Source: Rummeliibacillus sp. POC4
GTDB taxonomy: Bacteria; Bacillota; Bacilli; Bacillales_A; Planococcaceae
Assembly (NCBI RefSeq): GCF_003576525.1
Contig: NZ_QWUA01000016.1
Coordinates: forward strand, 1 to 64,000
Reading direction: 5' to 3'
Length of the DNA: 64,000 bases
Of this stretch, positions 20,901 to 32,693 are shown piece after piece. The position numbers were made by a program, and so were the translations under genes. Under the pieces are notes generated by a model. It saw nothing but the letters and a program-made list of their open reading frames with translations. It searched no databases and was not told the DNA's origin. Within the stretch, counting starts at the first letter, position 1. The number at the start of each line of letters is the position of its first letter.

Positions 20901-21731
20901 TTATTTTTTACGACGACGAATGATAAGTTTGTCGGATTTGTTTTTCTTGTTACGAGTTTTGTAACCAAGTGCTGGTTTACCCCAAGGAGTCATTGGTGAT
21001 TTACGTCCTACTGGAGCTTTACCTTCACCACCACCATGTGGGTGATCGTTAGGGTTCATTACAGAACCACGAACTGTTGGGCGTTTACCTAACCAGCGAG
21101 TACGACCAGCTTTACCAAGGTGGATAAGTTCATGTTGTTCATTACCAACTTCACCAATAGTAGCGCGGCATGTACCTAGGATCATACGAACTTCGCCAGA
21201 TTGAAGACGAACGATTACGTATTTACCTTCTTTACCTAATACTTGAGCAGATGTACCAGCAGAACGAACTAGTTGGCCACCTTTACCAGGTTTCATTTCA
21301 ATGTTGTGGATTGTTGTACCCATTGGGATGTTTGATAATGGTAGGGCGTTACCTACTTTAATATCAACTTCTGGACCAGATACAATTGTCATTCCAACTT
21401 CTAGACCTTTTGGTGCTAGGATGTAACGTTTTTCACCATCAGCATAGTTAATTAATGCGATGTTTGCAGATCGGTTTGGATCATACTCGATAGTAGCAAC
21501 GCGTCCTTCAACGCCATCTTTCAAACGTTTGAAATCGATGACACGGTATTGACGTTTGTGGCCACCACCATTATGACGAACAGTGATTTTACCTTGGTTA
21601 TTACGACCAGCTTTGCGTTTTGTAGATTCTAACAATGATTTTTCAGGTTTGTTAGTAGTAATCTCAGCAAAGTCAGATGATGTCATATTACGACGACCAT
21701 TTGAGGTAGGCTTATACTTTTTAATCGCCAT
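20901..21731 (-). CDS. rplB: 50S ribosomal protein L2
   Basis: A 276-residue L2 with the RNA-binding SH3-like core and the C-terminal [20 protein letters not shown] loop near the peptidyl-transferase centre, including the conserved His. L2 is required for subunit joining. It follows rplW by 40 bases and keeps standard length. Confidence 0.98.
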   Translation of the reverse strand: MAIKKYKPTSNGRRNMTSSDFAEITTNKPEKSLLESTKRKAGRNNQGKITVRHNGGGHKRQYRVIDFKRLKDGVEGRVATIEYDPNRSANIALINYADGEKRYILAPKGLEVGMTIVSGPEVDIKVGNALPLSNIPMGTTIHNIEMKPGKGGQLVRSAGTSAQVLGKEGKYVIVRLQSGEVRMILGTCRATIGEVGNEQHELIHLGKAGRTRWLGKRPTVRGSVMNPNDHPHGGGEGKAPVGRKSPMTPWGKPALGYKTRNKKNKSDKLIIRRRKK

Positions 21732-21771
21732 TTGTGTTCCCTCCTTCTTTATTGTTCAAGTTGAACGATCA

Positions 21772-22050
21772 TTACATTTCGAATAATTCGATTTCGCCTT
21801 CAGCTAATTTTACAATAGCTTTACGACGTTTGTTTGTGTAACCACCGAATTTACCGACACGTTTGAATTTACCTTTGTAGTTCATGATGTTGACTTTTTC
21901 AACTTTCACGCCAAAGATTTCTTCAACTGCGTCTTTTACTTCTGTTTTGTTGGCACGAGTGTCAACTTCAAAAGTATATTTGTTTTCTGCCATTTGTTCT
22001 GAAGAACGCTCAGTAATGACAGGACGTTTTAAAACTTCACGTGCTTCCAT
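21772..22050 (-). CDS. rplW: 50S ribosomal protein L23
   Basis: A 92-residue L23 ([11 protein letters not shown] near the start, [12 protein letters not shown] in the middle). It lines the tunnel exit and is the docking point for trigger factor and SRP. Its ATG overlaps the rplD stop by one base. Confidence 0.98.
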   Translation of the reverse strand: MEAREVLKRPVITERSSEQMAENKYTFEVDTRANKTEVKDAVEEIFGVKVEKVNIMNYKGKFKRVGKFGGYTNKRRKAIVKLAEGEIELFEM

Positions 22051-22673
22051 TAACCAAGCACCTCCTCAATTTTTTGTACAGCAGCTTGAGTGAATACAAC
22101 TTTATCATGACCTACAAGATCAAGTACGTTGATTCCAGCAGCAGTTAAAACTGTTACACCTGGGATGTTACGAGCAGATAATGCTACGTTTTCATCAAGG
22201 TCAGCAGTTACGAATAATGATTTAGATTCGATAGAAAGATCAGAAAGAACTTTTACGAAATCTTTTGTTTTTGGTGCATCTAGTTTAAGAGCATCTAAAA
22301 CTACAAAGTTTGTTTCAGCAACTTTAGAAGATAATGCTGATTTAAGAGCTAGGCGACGAACTTTTTTAGGAAGTTTGTAGCTGTAGCTACGAGGTGTAGG
22401 ACCGAATACAGTACCACCGCCACGCCATTGTGGAGAACGGATAGAACCTTGACGAGCACGACCTGTACCTTTTTGACGCCATGGTTTACGACCACCACCA
22501 GCAACTTCTGAACGATTTTTAACTTTGTGTGTACCTTGACGTAGTGAAGCGCGTTGAGCGATTACAGCGTCAAATAATACTGATTGATTTGGTTCAATTC
22601 CGAAGATCGCATCGTTTAATTCGATTTCACCTACAGAAGAACCTGTTTGACTAAGCACGTTAACTTTTGTCAT
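22050..22673 (-). CDS. rplD: 50S ribosomal protein L4
   Basis: A 207-residue L4 with the tunnel-lining extended loop ([20 protein letters not shown] near residue 60-80). In E. coli L4 also represses the S10 operon; whether that happens here is unknown. It lies 26 bases after rplC. Confidence 0.98.
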   Translation of the reverse strand: MTKVNVLSQTGSSVGEIELNDAIFGIEPNQSVLFDAVIAQRASLRQGTHKVKNRSEVAGGGRKPWRQKGTGRARQGSIRSPQWRGGGTVFGPTPRSYSYKLPKKVRRLALKSALSSKVAETNFVVLDALKLDAPKTKDFVKVLSDLSIESKSLFVTADLDENVALSARNIPGVTVLTAAGINVLDLVGHDKVVFTQAAVQKIEEVLG

Positions 22674-22699
22674 TCCTGTTTCCTCCTTTCTTCGGATAA

Positions 22700-23329
22700 T
22701 TAGTTAGCTTTAATAGCAGATTTAACTGTTACTAATGCTTTACGAGAACCAGGAACATTACCTTTAATAAGTAGCAAGTTACGTTCAGCATCAACTTTAA
22801 CAATAGTTAAGTTTTGAATTGTTACTGTATTGCCACCCATTTGACCAGGTAATTTTTTTTGTTTAAATACGCGGTTCGGAGCAACTGGACCCATTGAACC
22901 AGGACGACGGTGGTAACGAGAACCGTGGGCCATAGGACCACGAGATTGTCCGTGGCGTTTGATAACACCTTGGAAACCTTTACCTTTAGTAACACCTGTT
23001 ACATCTACTACATCGCCTTCTGCGAAAATTTCAACTTTGACTTCTTGACCAACTTCGTACTCAGCTAAGTTTACATCGCGAATTTCGCGGATGAAGCGCT
23101 TAGGAGTAGTGTTTGCTTTTGCTACATGTCCTTTTTCAGGTTTGTTTGATAGTTTTTCACGTTTATCATCGAAACCAACTTGGATTGCTTCGTAGCCATC
23201 TGTTTCAACTGTTTTCTTTTGAAGTACTACGTTTGGAGCAGCTTCAACAACAGTTACAGGGATCAAATCACCATTCTCAGCAAAAACTTGCGTCATACCG
23301 ATTTTTCTACCTAAGATTCCTTTGGTCAT
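22700..23329 (-). CDS. rplC: 50S ribosomal protein L3
   Basis: A 209-residue L3. It starts [16 protein letters not shown] and has the branched loop near the peptidyl-transferase centre ([16 protein letters not shown]). It lies 46 bases after rpsJ with GGAGGTG. Confidence 0.98.
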   Translation of the reverse strand: MTKGILGRKIGMTQVFAENGDLIPVTVVEAAPNVVLQKKTVETDGYEAIQVGFDDKREKLSNKPEKGHVAKANTTPKRFIREIRDVNLAEYEVGQEVKVEIFAEGDVVDVTGVTKGKGFQGVIKRHGQSRGPMAHGSRYHRRPGSMGPVAPNRVFKQKKLPGQMGGNTVTIQNLTIVKVDAERNLLLIKGNVPGSRKALVTVKSAIKAN

Positions 23330-23375
23330 TCGTCACACCTCCTGTGGAATTTTATAATTTTATTTTACTTTACCA

Positions 23376-23810
<435 letters not shown>

Positions 23811-23812
23811 TT

Positions 23813-23841
23813 ATTATACATGCGTTTTAAAAATTTAGCAA
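23813..23841 (-). promoter_or_regulatory. proximal S10 operon promoter
   Basis: TTGCTA, 17 bases, TATAAT with TG directly before the -10, on the minus strand just upstream of the structured leader. Confidence 0.8.
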
Positions 23842-23916
23842 GTAATTTCACTAAATACTTTATAATGTTGGTTATTTTCTTTGCTCTTATTAAACCTTCT
23901 TATTTCAACGTTCTAC

Positions 23917-23945
23917 AGTATATTAGATTTTTTAAGTTTTGACAA
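23917..23945 (-). promoter_or_regulatory. distal S10 operon promoter
   Basis: TTGTCA, 17 bases, TATACT on the minus strand, about 100 bases before the proximal promoter and after the tuf terminator. The stretch between the two is AT-rich and without genes. Confidence 0.7.
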
Positions 23946-24031
23946 TCGATTTGTTTATTATTTTTCTTCTAAATTAAAAGAATCTTCTATATGTACATAA
24001 TCTCCTTTTATCGTTTAAAAAACTTTTACGC

Positions 24032-24070
24032 AATAAAAAAGCCATCCCGTGTGCACTCGGAATGGCTTTT
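24032..24070 (-). terminator. intrinsic terminator of fusA-tuf
   Basis: AAAAGCCATTCCG pairs with CGGGATGGCTTTTTT around a short loop on the minus strand, 32 bases after the tuf stop. It separates the str operon from the S10 promoters. Confidence 0.93.
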
Positions 24071-24101
24071 AGAAAATTGATAATTAAATTATTATCAATA
24101 A

Positions 24102-25289
24102 TTATTTTTCGATGCTTGATACTACACCTGAACCTACTGTACGGCCACCTTCACGGATTGAGAAACGAGTACCGTCTTCGATAGCGATTGGGTGGATCAA
24201 TTCGATGTTCATTTTAGTGTTATCGCCAGGCATTACCATTTCAGTACCTTCTGGTAAAGTGATTACACCAGTTACATCAGTTGTACGGAAATAGAATTGT
24301 GGGCGGTAGTTAGAGAAGAATGGAGTATGACGACCACCTTCTTCTTTTGATAATACATAAACTTCAGCAGTAAATTTAGTATGTGGAGTGATTGTACCTG
24401 GTTTAGCTAATACTTGTCCACGTTGGATATCTTCACGAGCAACACCACGTAGTAAAGCACCGATGTTATCGCCTGCTTCAGCATAGTCTAATAATTTACG
24501 GAACATTTCAACACCAGTTACAGTTGTTTGTTTAGTTTCTTCAGCGATACCTACGATATCAACAACGTCACCAACTTTTAATTGACCGCGTTCTACACGA
24601 CCAGTTGCAACTGTACCACGACCAGTGATAGAGAATACGTCTTCGACTGGCATCATGAATGGTTTGTCAGTTTGACGTTCTGGAGTTGGGATGTAAGAGT
24701 CTACAGCGTCCATTAATTCAACGATTTTTTCTTCCCATTCTGCTTCACCTTCAAGAGCTTTAAGAGCAGAACCTTTGATTACAGGAACATCGTCGCCAGG
24801 GAAGTCGTATTCAGATAGTAAGTCACGTACTTCCATTTCTACTAATTCAAGTAATTCTTCGTCGTCTACCATATCGCATTTGTTTAAGAATACTACGATG
24901 TAAGGTACACCAACGTTTTTAGATAATAGGATGTGTTCACGAGTTTGTGGCATTGGGCCATCAGCAGCAGATACTACAAGGATAGCGCCGTCCATTTGTG
25001 CAGCACCAGTGATCATGTTTTTAACATAGTCAGCGTGTCCTGGGCAGTCAACGTGAGCGTAGTGACGAGTGTCAGTTTCATATTCGATGTGAGAAGTGTT
25101 GATAGTGATACCGCGTTCTTTTTCTTCTGGAGCGTTATCGATATCAGCGTATGATTTAGCTTCTCCGCCTTGTTTTTTAGAAAGAACAGTAGCGATTGCA
25201 GCTGTTAAAGTTGTTTTACCATGGTCAACGTGTCCGATTGTACCAATGTTAGCATGTGTTTTAGAACGGTCGAATTTTTCTTTAGCCAT
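24102..25289 (-). CDS. tuf: elongation factor Tu
   Basis: A 395-residue translational GTPase that delivers aminoacyl-tRNA. G1 GHVDHGKT, G2 region with RGITIN, G3 DCPGHADY and G4 NKCD are intact, followed by the two beta-barrel domains. No second tuf is seen. It follows fusA by about 140 bases, a gap with its own promoter, so EF-Tu can exceed EF-G in amount. Confidence 0.99.
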   Translation of the reverse strand: MAKEKFDRSKTHANIGTIGHVDHGKTTLTAAIATVLSKKQGGEAKSYADIDNAPEEKERGITINTSHIEYETDTRHYAHVDCPGHADYVKNMITGAAQMDGAILVVSAADGPMPQTREHILLSKNVGVPYIVVFLNKCDMVDDEELLELVEMEVRDLLSEYDFPGDDVPVIKGSALKALEGEAEWEEKIVELMDAVDSYIPTPERQTDKPFMMPVEDVFSITGRGTVATGRVERGQLKVGDVVDIVGIAEETKQTTVTGVEMFRKLLDYAEAGDNIGALLRGVAREDIQRGQVLAKPGTITPHTKFTAEVYVLSKEEGGRHTPFFSNYRPQFYFRTTDVTGVITLPEGTEMVMPGDNTKMNIELIHPIAIEDGTRFSIREGGRTVGSGVVSSIEK

Positions 25290-25388
25290 TTTAAAATTGC
25301 CTCCTCAGCGTTTTAAGTTTTAGTTTATAGTTATGCACCTTTAAGAAGCAGGGCCCTACTTCCTGAAGATGTCATAGCTTACATGTTA

Positions 25389-25417
25389 TTTATACTTGAT
25401 AGTTAGGTAAATTTCAA
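25389..25417 (-). promoter_or_regulatory. candidate internal promoter of tuf
   Basis: TTGAAA, 17 bases, TATAAA on the minus strand, in the gap between fusA and tuf and about 100 bases before the tuf start. Confidence 0.65.
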
Positions 25418-25432
25418 TTAAAAAATTTAATA

Positions 25433-27514
25433 TTATTCACCTTTGTTTTGTTTAATGATTTCTTCACTAATAGATTTTGGAACTTCTTCATAATGGTCAA
25501 ATACCATTGAGAATGTACCGCGACCTTGTGTAGCTGAACGTAAAGTTGTTGCATAACCAAACATTTCAGCAAGTGGAACCATTGCACGAACAACTTGAGC
25601 GTTACCGCGAGCTTCCATACCTTCTACGCGACCACGGCGAGAAGTAATGTTACCCATAATATCACCAAGATATTCTTCTGGCATTACAACTTCTACTTTC
25701 ATAATTGGTTCTAATAGAACTGGATTACATTTAGAAACTGCGTTTTTAAGTGCCATTGAAGCAGCAACTTTGAATGCCATTTCATTTGAATCGACATCAT
25801 GGTAAGAACCATCGAATAATTTTGCTTTAATATCGATTAATGGGAAGCCTGCAAGTACACCATTTTGTAGAGAGTCTTTAAGACCTGCTTCTACTGCTGG
25901 AATGTATTCACGAGGTACTACACCACCGACGATAGCATTTTCAAATTCGAAGCCTTTACCTTCTTCGTTTGGTTCGAATTCGATCCAAACGTGACCGTAT
26001 TGACCACGACCACCTGATTGACGTACGAATTTACCTTCAACTTGAGCACCAGTACGGAAAGTTTCACGGTAAGATACTTGAGGAGCACCTACGTTAGCTT
26101 CAACGTGGAACTCACGTTTCATACGATCAACGATGATATCTAAGTGAAGTTCACCCATACCAGAGATAATTGTTTGGCCTGTTTCTGTGTCAGTGTGAGC
26201 ACGGAATGTTGGGTCTTCTTCTTGTAGTTTTTGTAAAGCTTGACCCATTTTATCTTGGTCTGCTTTAGATTTAGGTTCTACAGAAAGTGAAATAACTGGT
26301 TCAGGGAATTCCATTGATTCAAGAATAACTAAGTTATTTTCATCACATAGAGTATCACCAGTAGTAGTTGCTTTAAGACCTACAGCAGCTGCAATGTCCC
26401 CAGCATATACTTCTTGGATTTCTGAACGAGAGTTAGCGTGCATTTGTAGGATACGACCTACACGTTCACGTTTCCCTTTTGTAGAGTTTTGTACGTATGA
26501 ACCTGATTCAAGAACACCAGAGTATACACGGAAGAAAGTTAATTTACCAACATAAGGGTCAGTCATAACTTTGAATGCTAGTGCAGAGAATGGTTCTTCA
26601 TCAGATGAATGACGCACGATTTCTTCTTCGCCATCAACAGATGTACCTTTAATAGAAGCAACGTCTGTTGGAGCTGGTAGGTAATCAATTACTGCATCTA
26701 GCATTAATTGAACACCTTTGTTTTTGAATGCAGTACCACAAGTTACAGGGTAGAATTCAACGTTTAAAGTTGCTTTACGAATTGCAGCTTTTAATTCTTC
26801 TTTAGTGATTTCTTCACCAGCGAAGTATTTTTCCATTAGATCTTCATCTAATTCAGCTACAGCTTCGATTAATTTTTCGTGATATTCTTCTGCTTGTGCT
26901 TTGTATTCTTCTGGAATTTCTTTAACTTCAGCGTTTGAACCGTCATCGCCTTCTTTGTAGAATGTAGCGTTCATTTCTACAAGGTCAATGATTGCATGGA
27001 ATTCATCTTCAGCACCGATTGGTAATTGGATTGGGTGAGCGTTAGCTTCTAAACGTTCGTGTAAAGTTTTTACAGAATATAAGAAGTCAGCACCGATTTT
27101 ATCCATTTTATTGATGAATACGATACGAGGTACGCCGTAAGTTGTAGCTTGACGCCATACAGTTTCGGTTTGTGGTTCTACACCTGATTGTGCATCAAGT
27201 ACAGTCACAGCACCATCAAGTACACGAAGAGAACGTTCAACTTCAACTGTGAAGTCTACGTGTCCTGGTGTGTCGATGATGTTAACTCGGTGACCTTTCC
27301 ATTGAGCTGTTGTAGCAGCAGAAGTGATAGTGATACCACGTTCTTGTTCTTGCTCCATCCAGTCCATTTGAGAAGCACCTTCATGAGTTTCACCGATTTT
27401 GTGAATCTTACCAGTGTAATAAAGGATACGCTCAGTTGTTGTTGTTTTACCAGCATCAATGTGAGCCATGATTCCGATATTACGAGTATTCTCAAGGGAG
27501 AACTCTCTAGTCAT
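25433..27514 (-). CDS. fusA: elongation factor G
   Basis: A 693-residue translocase GTPase. G1 [11 protein letters not shown]2 RGITITSA, G3 DTPGHVDF and G4 NKMDK are present, and domains II-V follow in normal order. It is the target of fusidic acid; no obvious resistance change can be judged by eye. It follows rpsG closely, with GGAAGGAG before the ATG. Confidence 0.99.
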   Translation of the reverse strand: MTREFSLENTRNIGIMAHIDAGKTTTTERILYYTGKIHKIGETHEGASQMDWMEQEQERGITITSAATTAQWKGHRVNIIDTPGHVDFTVEVERSLRVLDGAVTVLDAQSGVEPQTETVWRQATTYGVPRIVFINKMDKIGADFLYSVKTLHERLEANAHPIQLPIGAEDEFHAIIDLVEMNATFYKEGDDGSNAEVKEIPEEYKAQAEEYHEKLIEAVAELDEDLMEKYFAGEEITKEELKAAIRKATLNVEFYPVTCGTAFKNKGVQLMLDAVIDYLPAPTDVASIKGTSVDGEEEIVRHSSDEEPFSALAFKVMTDPYVGKLTFFRVYSGVLESGSYVQNSTKGKRERVGRILQMHANSRSEIQEVYAGDIAAAVGLKATTTGDTLCDENNLVILESMEFPEPVISLSVEPKSKADQDKMGQALQKLQEEDPTFRAHTDTETGQTIISGMGELHLDIIVDRMKREFHVEANVGAPQVSYRETFRTGAQVEGKFVRQSGGRGQYGHVWIEFEPNEEGKGFEFENAIVGGVVPREYIPAVEAGLKDSLQNGVLAGFPLIDIKAKLFDGSYHDVDSNEMAFKVAASMALKNAVSKCNPVLLEPIMKVEVVMPEEYLGDIMGNITSRRGRVEGMEARGNAQVVRAMVPLAEMFGYATTLRSATQGRGTFSMVFDHYEEVPKSISEEIIKQNKGE

Positions 27515-27556
27515 GCTGTATTTCTCCTTCCATAATGGATTAAGATTAAATCGCGA

Positions 27557-28027
27557 TTACCAACGGTAGTGAGCGAATGCTTTGTTCGCTTCTGCCATTT
27601 TGTGCATATCTTCGCGTTTTTTAACTGATGCACCAGTGTTGTTAGAAGCATCTAGAATTTCGTTAGCTAGACGTTCTTCCATTGTTTTTTCACCACGAAG
27701 GCGAGAGTAGTTTACTAGGTAACGAAGACCAAGAGTTGTACGACGATCAGGGCGTACTTCTACTGGTACTTGATAGTTAGCACCACCTACACGGCGAGCA
27801 CGAACTTCAAGAACAGGCATTACATTGTTTAATGCAGCATCGAATACTTCTAGAGGATCTTTACCTGAGCGTTCTTTTACTAATTCGAAAGCTCCGTATA
27901 AGATTTTTTCTGAAGTACCTTTTTTACCATCTACCATCATTTTATTGATTAAGCGAGTTACTAGTTTTGAATTATAAATTGGATCTGGTAACACGTCACG
28001 TTTGGAAACAGGACCTTTACGAGGCAT
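27557..28027 (-). CDS. rpsG: 30S ribosomal protein S7
   Basis: A 156-residue S7 starting [15 protein letters not shown], which nucleates the 16S 3' major domain. The ATG with AGGAGG 7 bases upstream is chosen over a longer in-frame start. It lies 35 bases after rpsL. Confidence 0.98.
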   Translation of the reverse strand: MPRKGPVSKRDVLPDPIYNSKLVTRLINKMMVDGKKGTSEKILYGAFELVKERSGKDPLEVFDAALNNVMPVLEVRARRVGGANYQVPVEVRPDRRTTLGLRYLVNYSRLRGEKTMEERLANEILDASNNTGASVKKREDMHKMAEANKAFAHYRW

Positions 28028-28062
28028 TTGTTTTCCTCCTTTCAGCAAAAAGCTAATTTACA

Positions 28063-28482
28063 TTATTTTTTTTCTTTTGGTTTTTTAGCACCATATAGAG
28101 AACGAGATTGCATACGACCGTTTACAGCAGCAGTATCTAATGCACCACGTACAACGTGATAACGTACCCCTGGTAAATCCTTTACACGACCGCCACGAAT
28201 AAGAACAACACTGTGTTCTTGTAGGTTATGGCCTTCACCAGGAATGTAAGCATTAACCTCGATTTGGTTAGTTAAACGTACACGAGCGTATTTACGTAAC
28301 GCTGAGTTTGGTTTTTTTGGAGTCATTGTACCAACACGTGTACAAACACCACGTTTTTGTGGTGAGTTAACATCAGTCAATGATTTTGCAAAGCTGTTAT
28401 AGCTTTTGTTCAATGCTGGTGATTTTGATTTTTTACTTTTGGATTGACGAGGCTTACGTACTAATTGGTTAATTGTAGGCAT
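28063..28482 (-). CDS. rpsL: 30S ribosomal protein S12
   Basis: A 139-residue S12 of the decoding centre. The streptomycin-relevant loops read [11 protein letters not shown] and [11 protein letters not shown], that is, wild-type Lys at both classic positions. The start follows GGGAGG. It sits between the L7Ae-like gene and rpsG, as in Bacillus. Confidence 0.98.
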   Translation of the reverse strand: MPTINQLVRKPRQSKSKKSKSPALNKSYNSFAKSLTDVNSPQKRGVCTRVGTMTPKKPNSALRKYARVRLTNQIEVNAYIPGEGHNLQEHSVVLIRGGRVKDLPGVRYHVVRGALDTAAVNGRMQSRSLYGAKKPKEKK

Positions 28483-28578
28483 CGATTTTTCCTCCCTTCA
28501 TAATGTTTGTTAAATCCACACATCCAGGTGGTTCATTTTAAGACAAAAAACAAAGTCTTTGCGTGATCATCGCAAAAA

Positions 28579-28830
28579 CTACCATTCAGTAATCGCACAA
28601 ACTGCAGCGCCTACTTGAATTTTGCAGGCTCTACCAAGTTCTCTTTTCGAGTCTACTAATACAACGGGAATACCTTTATTTTGTGCTAATAGCACCGCGC
28701 ACTTGGTCATTCGAACGTCTGCATCTAGAGCAACGAAAACTTCAGTAACATGACCAGTTTGTAATGCTTTAACTGTTTGTTTAATGCCAACGATTGTTTT
28801 TTTAGCCTGTTTGACTTTTTCATAAGACAT
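28579..28830 (-). CDS. rplGB: L7Ae-family K-turn-binding ribosomal protein (YbxF)
   Basis: An 83-residue L7Ae/L30e-type protein (MSYEKVKQAKKTIVG start). B. subtilis YbxF binds kink-turn RNA and associates with ribosomes. The second of two nearby ATGs is chosen because GGAGG lies 8 bases upstream of it. It is the first gene of a transcript that continues into rpsL, with its own promoter after the rpoC terminator. Confidence 0.92.
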   Translation of the reverse strand: MSYEKVKQAKKTIVGIKQTVKALQTGHVTEVFVALDADVRMTKCAVLLAQNKGIPVVLVDSKRELGRACKIQVGAAVCAITEW

Positions 28831-28876
28831 TTTCATATCCTCCGAAATGATAGACAATCAACTATCAACCTTACAT

Positions 28877-28905
28877 ATAGTATCATCCATCGACAATATT
28901 GTCAA
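28877..28905 (-). promoter_or_regulatory. sigma-A promoter of rplGB-rpsL-rpsG-fusA
   Basis: TTGACA, 17 bases, TACTAT on the minus strand. A perfect 12-base palindrome, GACAATATTGTC, begins inside the -35 and could be a repressor site. Confidence 0.82.
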
Positions 28906-28917
28906 TGAATTAAATAA

Positions 28918-28955
28918 AAATCTCAAGGAGAAGATTATATCTTCTCCTTGGATTT
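28918..28955 (-). terminator. intrinsic terminator of rpoC
   Basis: A perfect 11-bp stem, CAAGGAGAAGA with TCTTCTCCTTG, and a 5-base loop followed on the minus strand by AGATTTTTATTT. It begins 14 bases after the rpoC stop and separates rpoC from the L7Ae-rpsL transcript. Confidence 0.92.
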
Positions 28956-28964
28956 CTTTAAAAA

Positions 28965-31900
28965 TTACTCAGCAGCAAGTGTTTCCTCAGTTTTTTCTTC
29001 GCTTTCGGCAATTTCAATTTGACGATAGCGTTGCATACCTGTACCAGCTGGAACAAGTTTACCTAAGATAACATTTTCTTTAAGACCAAGTAATTCATCT
29101 CGTTTACCTTTAATAGCAGCATCAGTTAAGACACGAGTTGTTTCTTGGAATGATGCAGCAGATAAGAATGATTCTGTTTCAAGAGAAGCTTTTGTAATAC
29201 CTAGGATAACTGGGCGACATGTTGCAGGAATTTTACCTTCATGTACAGCTTCTGCATTCGCTTCAGAGAATTGGTGAATGTCTAGTAATGTACCTGGAAG
29301 TAATTCAGTTTCCCCAGCTTCAATAACACGTACTTTACGAAGCATTTGACGAACCATTACTTCAACGTGTTTATCTCCAATTTCTACCCCTTGCATACGG
29401 TATACTTTTTGAACTTCTTTTAGTAGATATTCTTCTACAGTAGAAACATCTGTCACTTTCAACAATTCTTTAGGATCGATAGAACCTTCTGTAAGAATTT
29501 GACCATGTTTCACTTGATCGTTAACTTGTACTTTTAATCGCGCATTGTATGGAGCTAAGTATTTACGTGCTTCTACTGCTCCTGTAACTGTAATTTCTTT
29601 TTGTCCTTCGCGAACTTCTTCAATATCAGTTACAACCCCAGCGATTTCAGTAATAACTGCTTGACCTTTAGGGTTACGTGCTTCAAAAATTTCTTGGATA
29701 CGTGGAAGACCTTGTGTGATATCGGCACCTGCTACACCACCTTGGTGGAATGTACGCATTGTTAATTGTGTACCTGGTTCACCAATAGATTGAGCAGCGA
29801 TGATACCAACTGCTTCACCCACTTCAACTTTGTCACCAGTTGCTAAGTTCATACCATAACATTTTTTACATACACCATGTTTTGTATTACATGTATATGC
29901 AGATCGAATTGTCACTTCTTCAATACCAGCTTCGGCAATTTGACGAGCTAATTCTGGTGTGATCAATTCATCTTTAGCTACAAGTACTTCGTTTGTTTCT
30001 GGGTGACGGATTGTTTTCTTAGCATAACGTCCTGTAACACGTTCTTCTAATGTTTCAATAATTTCTGTTCCTTCTTTTAAAGAAGTAATAGCTAAACCAC
30101 GGTCAGTACCACAATCATCTTCACGGACAATTACATCTTGTGCAACGTCTACTAGACGACGAGTAAGGTAACCTGAATCGGCTGTTTTAAGTGCTGTATC
30201 GGCAAGACCTTTACGAGCACCATGAGTTGAGATGAAGTATTCCAATACTGTTAAACCTTCACGGAATGAAGATTTGATTGGAAGTTCAATAATACGACCA
30301 GCTGGGTTGGCCATCAGACCACGCATACCAGCAAGTTGAGTGAAGTTAGATGCGTTACCACGGGCACCAGAGTCACTCATCATGAAGATTGGGTTATCTG
30401 CTGGAAGTGAGTCCATCAATTTAGATTGGATTTCATCTTTTGCAGCACTCCAGAATGAAATTACTCGATCGTAACGTTCTTCTTCAGTTATTAAACCACG
30501 ACGGAATTGTTTCATTACTTTATCTACTTGTTCTTGAGCATGGTGTAAAATTTCTTGTTTACCTGGTAATACGATGATATCTGAGATACCGATTGAAATA
30601 CCAGCTTTAGTAGAGAATTTGAAACCAAGGTCTTTAAGACGGTCAAGCATTTTAGATGTTTCAGTAATGTGATAACGAGCAAATACTTCAGCAATAATCT
30701 TACCAAGGTATTTTTTCGTGAATGGTTTAATAAGTTCTTGCGTTTTTAAATGTTCTTTAACATTAGTTGTTGTAGGAACAAAGTATTTAGCCGGTGTTCC
30801 ATCTTGTAAGTTTGAAGTTGTTGGTTCATTGATGTATGGGAAAGCATCATCAAGAATTTCGTTGAAAATAACTTTACCTACAGTTGTAATCAACAACATA
30901 TTATTTTGTTCTTCTGTGAATGTTTTGTTATGCAAAGATGAAGCTTTGATTGCAATACGAGTATGCAAATGTACTTCATGGTTTTGATAAGCGACATTCA
31001 ATTCATCTGGTCCGTAGAAGATTGTACCTTCGCCGACAGCACCTTGACGTTCTAGTGTTAAGTAGTAGTTACCTAATACCATATCTTGAGAAGGTGTTAC
31101 AACTGGTTTACCATCTTTAGGATTCAAGATGTTTTGTGCTGCAAGCATTAACAAACGTGCTTCTGCTTGTGCTTCTGCTGATAGTGGAACGTGAACCGCC
31201 ATTTGGTCACCATCGAAGTCAGCGTTATATGCTGTACATACTAATGGGTGAAGACGAATTGCTTTCCCTTCAACTAGAGTTGGTTCGAACGCTTGGATAC
31301 CTAGTCTGTGAAGAGTCGGTGCACGGTTAAGTAATACTGGATGTTCTTTGATGATATCTTCTAGGACATCCCATACTTCTGGGTGCATACGTTCAATTTT
31401 ACGTTTTGCAGATTTAATATTATGTGCTAAACCGCGTTCAACAAGTTCTTTCATAACAAAAGGTTTAAACAATTCGATTGCCATACCTTTTGGAAGACCA
31501 CATTGGTACATTTTTAAGTATGGACCTACTACGATAACAGAACGACCAGAGTAGTCAACACGTTTACCAAGTAAGTTTTGACGGAAACGACCTTGTTTAC
31601 CTTTTAACATATGAGAAAGAGATTTTAATGGGCGGTTACCAGGACCAGTAACTGGACGGCCACGACGACCATTATCGATTAAAGCATCTACCGCTTCTTG
31701 AAGCATACGTTTTTCGTTTTGAACGATGATTCCAGGAGCACCAAGATCAAGAAGACGTTTTAAACGGTTATTACGGTTAATAACACGGCGATATAAATCG
31801 TTTAAATCAGATGTTGCGAAACGACCACCATCTAGTTGTACCATTGGACGTAATTCTGGAGGAATTACAGGTAGTACATCTAAGATCATCCATTCAGGAC

Positions 31901-32564
31901 GGTTGCCTGAGTGGTGGAATGATTCAACAACTTCTAATCGTTTAATAGCACGTGTACGGCGTTGGCCTTGTGCAGTTTTAAGTTCTTCTTTAAGAGCTTC
32001 TGATTCTTTATCAAGATCAATTTCTTGAAGTAGTTGTTTAATGGCTTCTGCACCCATTGCTGCATCAAAAGTTTTGCCGTATTTTTCGCGATATGCACGG
32101 TATTCTTTTTCAGTAAGCAATTGTTTTTTCTCAAGTGGAGTGTCAGCTGGATCGATTACTACATAAGAAGCAAAGTAAATAACTTCTTCAAGTGCACGAG
32201 GTGACATATCCAAAATAAGACCCATACGACTTGGGATACCTTTAAAGTACCAAATATGTGAAACTGGAGCAGCTAATTCAATGTGCCCCATACGTTCACG
32301 ACGTACTTTTGCACGTGTTACTTCTACACCACAACGGTCACAAACTACGCCTTTATAACGTACGCGTTTGTATTTACCACAGTGACATTCCCAGTCCTTT
32401 GTAGGTCCGAAAATACGTTCACAGAACAAACCGTCTTTTTCTGGTTTAAGTGTACGATAGTTAATAGTTTCTGGTTTCTTGACTTCTCCATAAGACCATG
32501 AGCGAATTTTATCAGGTGAAGCTAAACCTATTTTCATGTACTCAAAATTATTAACGTCTATCAA
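28965..32564 (-). CDS. rpoC: RNA polymerase subunit beta-prime
   Basis: A 1199-residue largest subunit. The N-terminal zinc finger is [20 protein letters not shown], the catalytic Mg loop is NADFDGDQM, and the second zinc site CGTDRG ... [13 protein letters not shown] is intact. The start is TTG with GGGAGG 8 bases upstream. It follows rpoB by about 130 bases that form a hairpin, and ends in a strong terminator. Confidence 0.99.
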   Translation of the reverse strand: MIDVNNFEYMKIGLASPDKIRSWSYGEVKKPETINYRTLKPEKDGLFCERIFGPTKDWECHCGKYKRVRYKGVVCDRCGVEVTRAKVRRERMGHIELAAPVSHIWYFKGIPSRMGLILDMSPRALEEVIYFASYVVIDPADTPLEKKQLLTEKEYRAYREKYGKTFDAAMGAEAIKQLLQEIDLDKESEALKEELKTAQGQRRTRAIKRLEVVESFHHSGNRPEWMILDVLPVIPPELRPMVQLDGGRFATSDLNDLYRRVINRNNRLKRLLDLGAPGIIVQNEKRMLQEAVDALIDNGRRGRPVTGPGNRPLKSLSHMLKGKQGRFRQNLLGKRVDYSGRSVIVVGPYLKMYQCGLPKGMAIELFKPFVMKELVERGLAHNIKSAKRKIERMHPEVWDVLEDIIKEHPVLLNRAPTLHRLGIQAFEPTLVEGKAIRLHPLVCTAYNADFDGDQMAVHVPLSAEAQAEARLLMLAAQNILNPKDGKPVVTPSQDMVLGNYYLTLERQGAVGEGTIFYGPDELNVAYQNHEVHLHTRIAIKASSLHNKTFTEEQNNMLLITTVGKVIFNEILDDAFPYINEPTTSNLQDGTPAKYFVPTTTNVKEHLKTQELIKPFTKKYLGKIIAEVFARYHITETSKMLDRLKDLGFKFSTKAGISIGISDIIVLPGKQEILHHAQEQVDKVMKQFRRGLITEEERYDRVISFWSAAKDEIQSKLMDSLPADNPIFMMSDSGARGNASNFTQLAGMRGLMANPAGRIIELPIKSSFREGLTVLEYFISTHGARKGLADTALKTADSGYLTRRLVDVAQDVIVREDDCGTDRGLAITSLKEGTEIIETLEERVTGRYAKKTIRHPETNEVLVAKDELITPELARQIAEAGIEEVTIRSAYTCNTKHGVCKKCYGMNLATGDKVEVGEAVGIIAAQSIGEPGTQLTMRTFHQGGVAGADITQGLPRIQEIFEARNPKGQAVITEIAGVVTDIEEVREGQKEITVTGAVEARKYLAPYNARLKVQVNDQVKHGQILTEGSIDPKELLKVTDVSTVEEYLLKEVQKVYRMQGVEIGDKHVEVMVRQMLRKVRVIEAGETELLPGTLLDIHQFSEANAEAVHEGKIPATCRPVILGITKASLETESFLSAASFQETTRVLTDAAIKGKRDELLGLKENVILGKLVPAGTGMQRYRQIEIAESEEKTEETLAAE

Positions 32565-32644
32565 GGAGCCTACCTCCCTTTATTCTGAAGTCTTTAATGA
32601 CTTTTCTTAGCTCGACGATTGATTTATTTATAAAACGGGAAGGA

Positions 32645-32670
32645 GGACAAGCCCATAAATGGTCCTGTCC
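32645..32670 (-). other. rpoB-rpoC intergenic hairpin
   Basis: GGACAGGACCAT and ATGGGCTTGTCC form a 12-bp stem (one mismatch, one G-T pair) with a 2-base loop. There is no T-run, so it is unlikely to be a terminator. It could be an RNase processing site or a stabiliser. Confidence 0.65.
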
Positions 32671-32693
32671 AACATCCCAGTACTGTAATTGAA

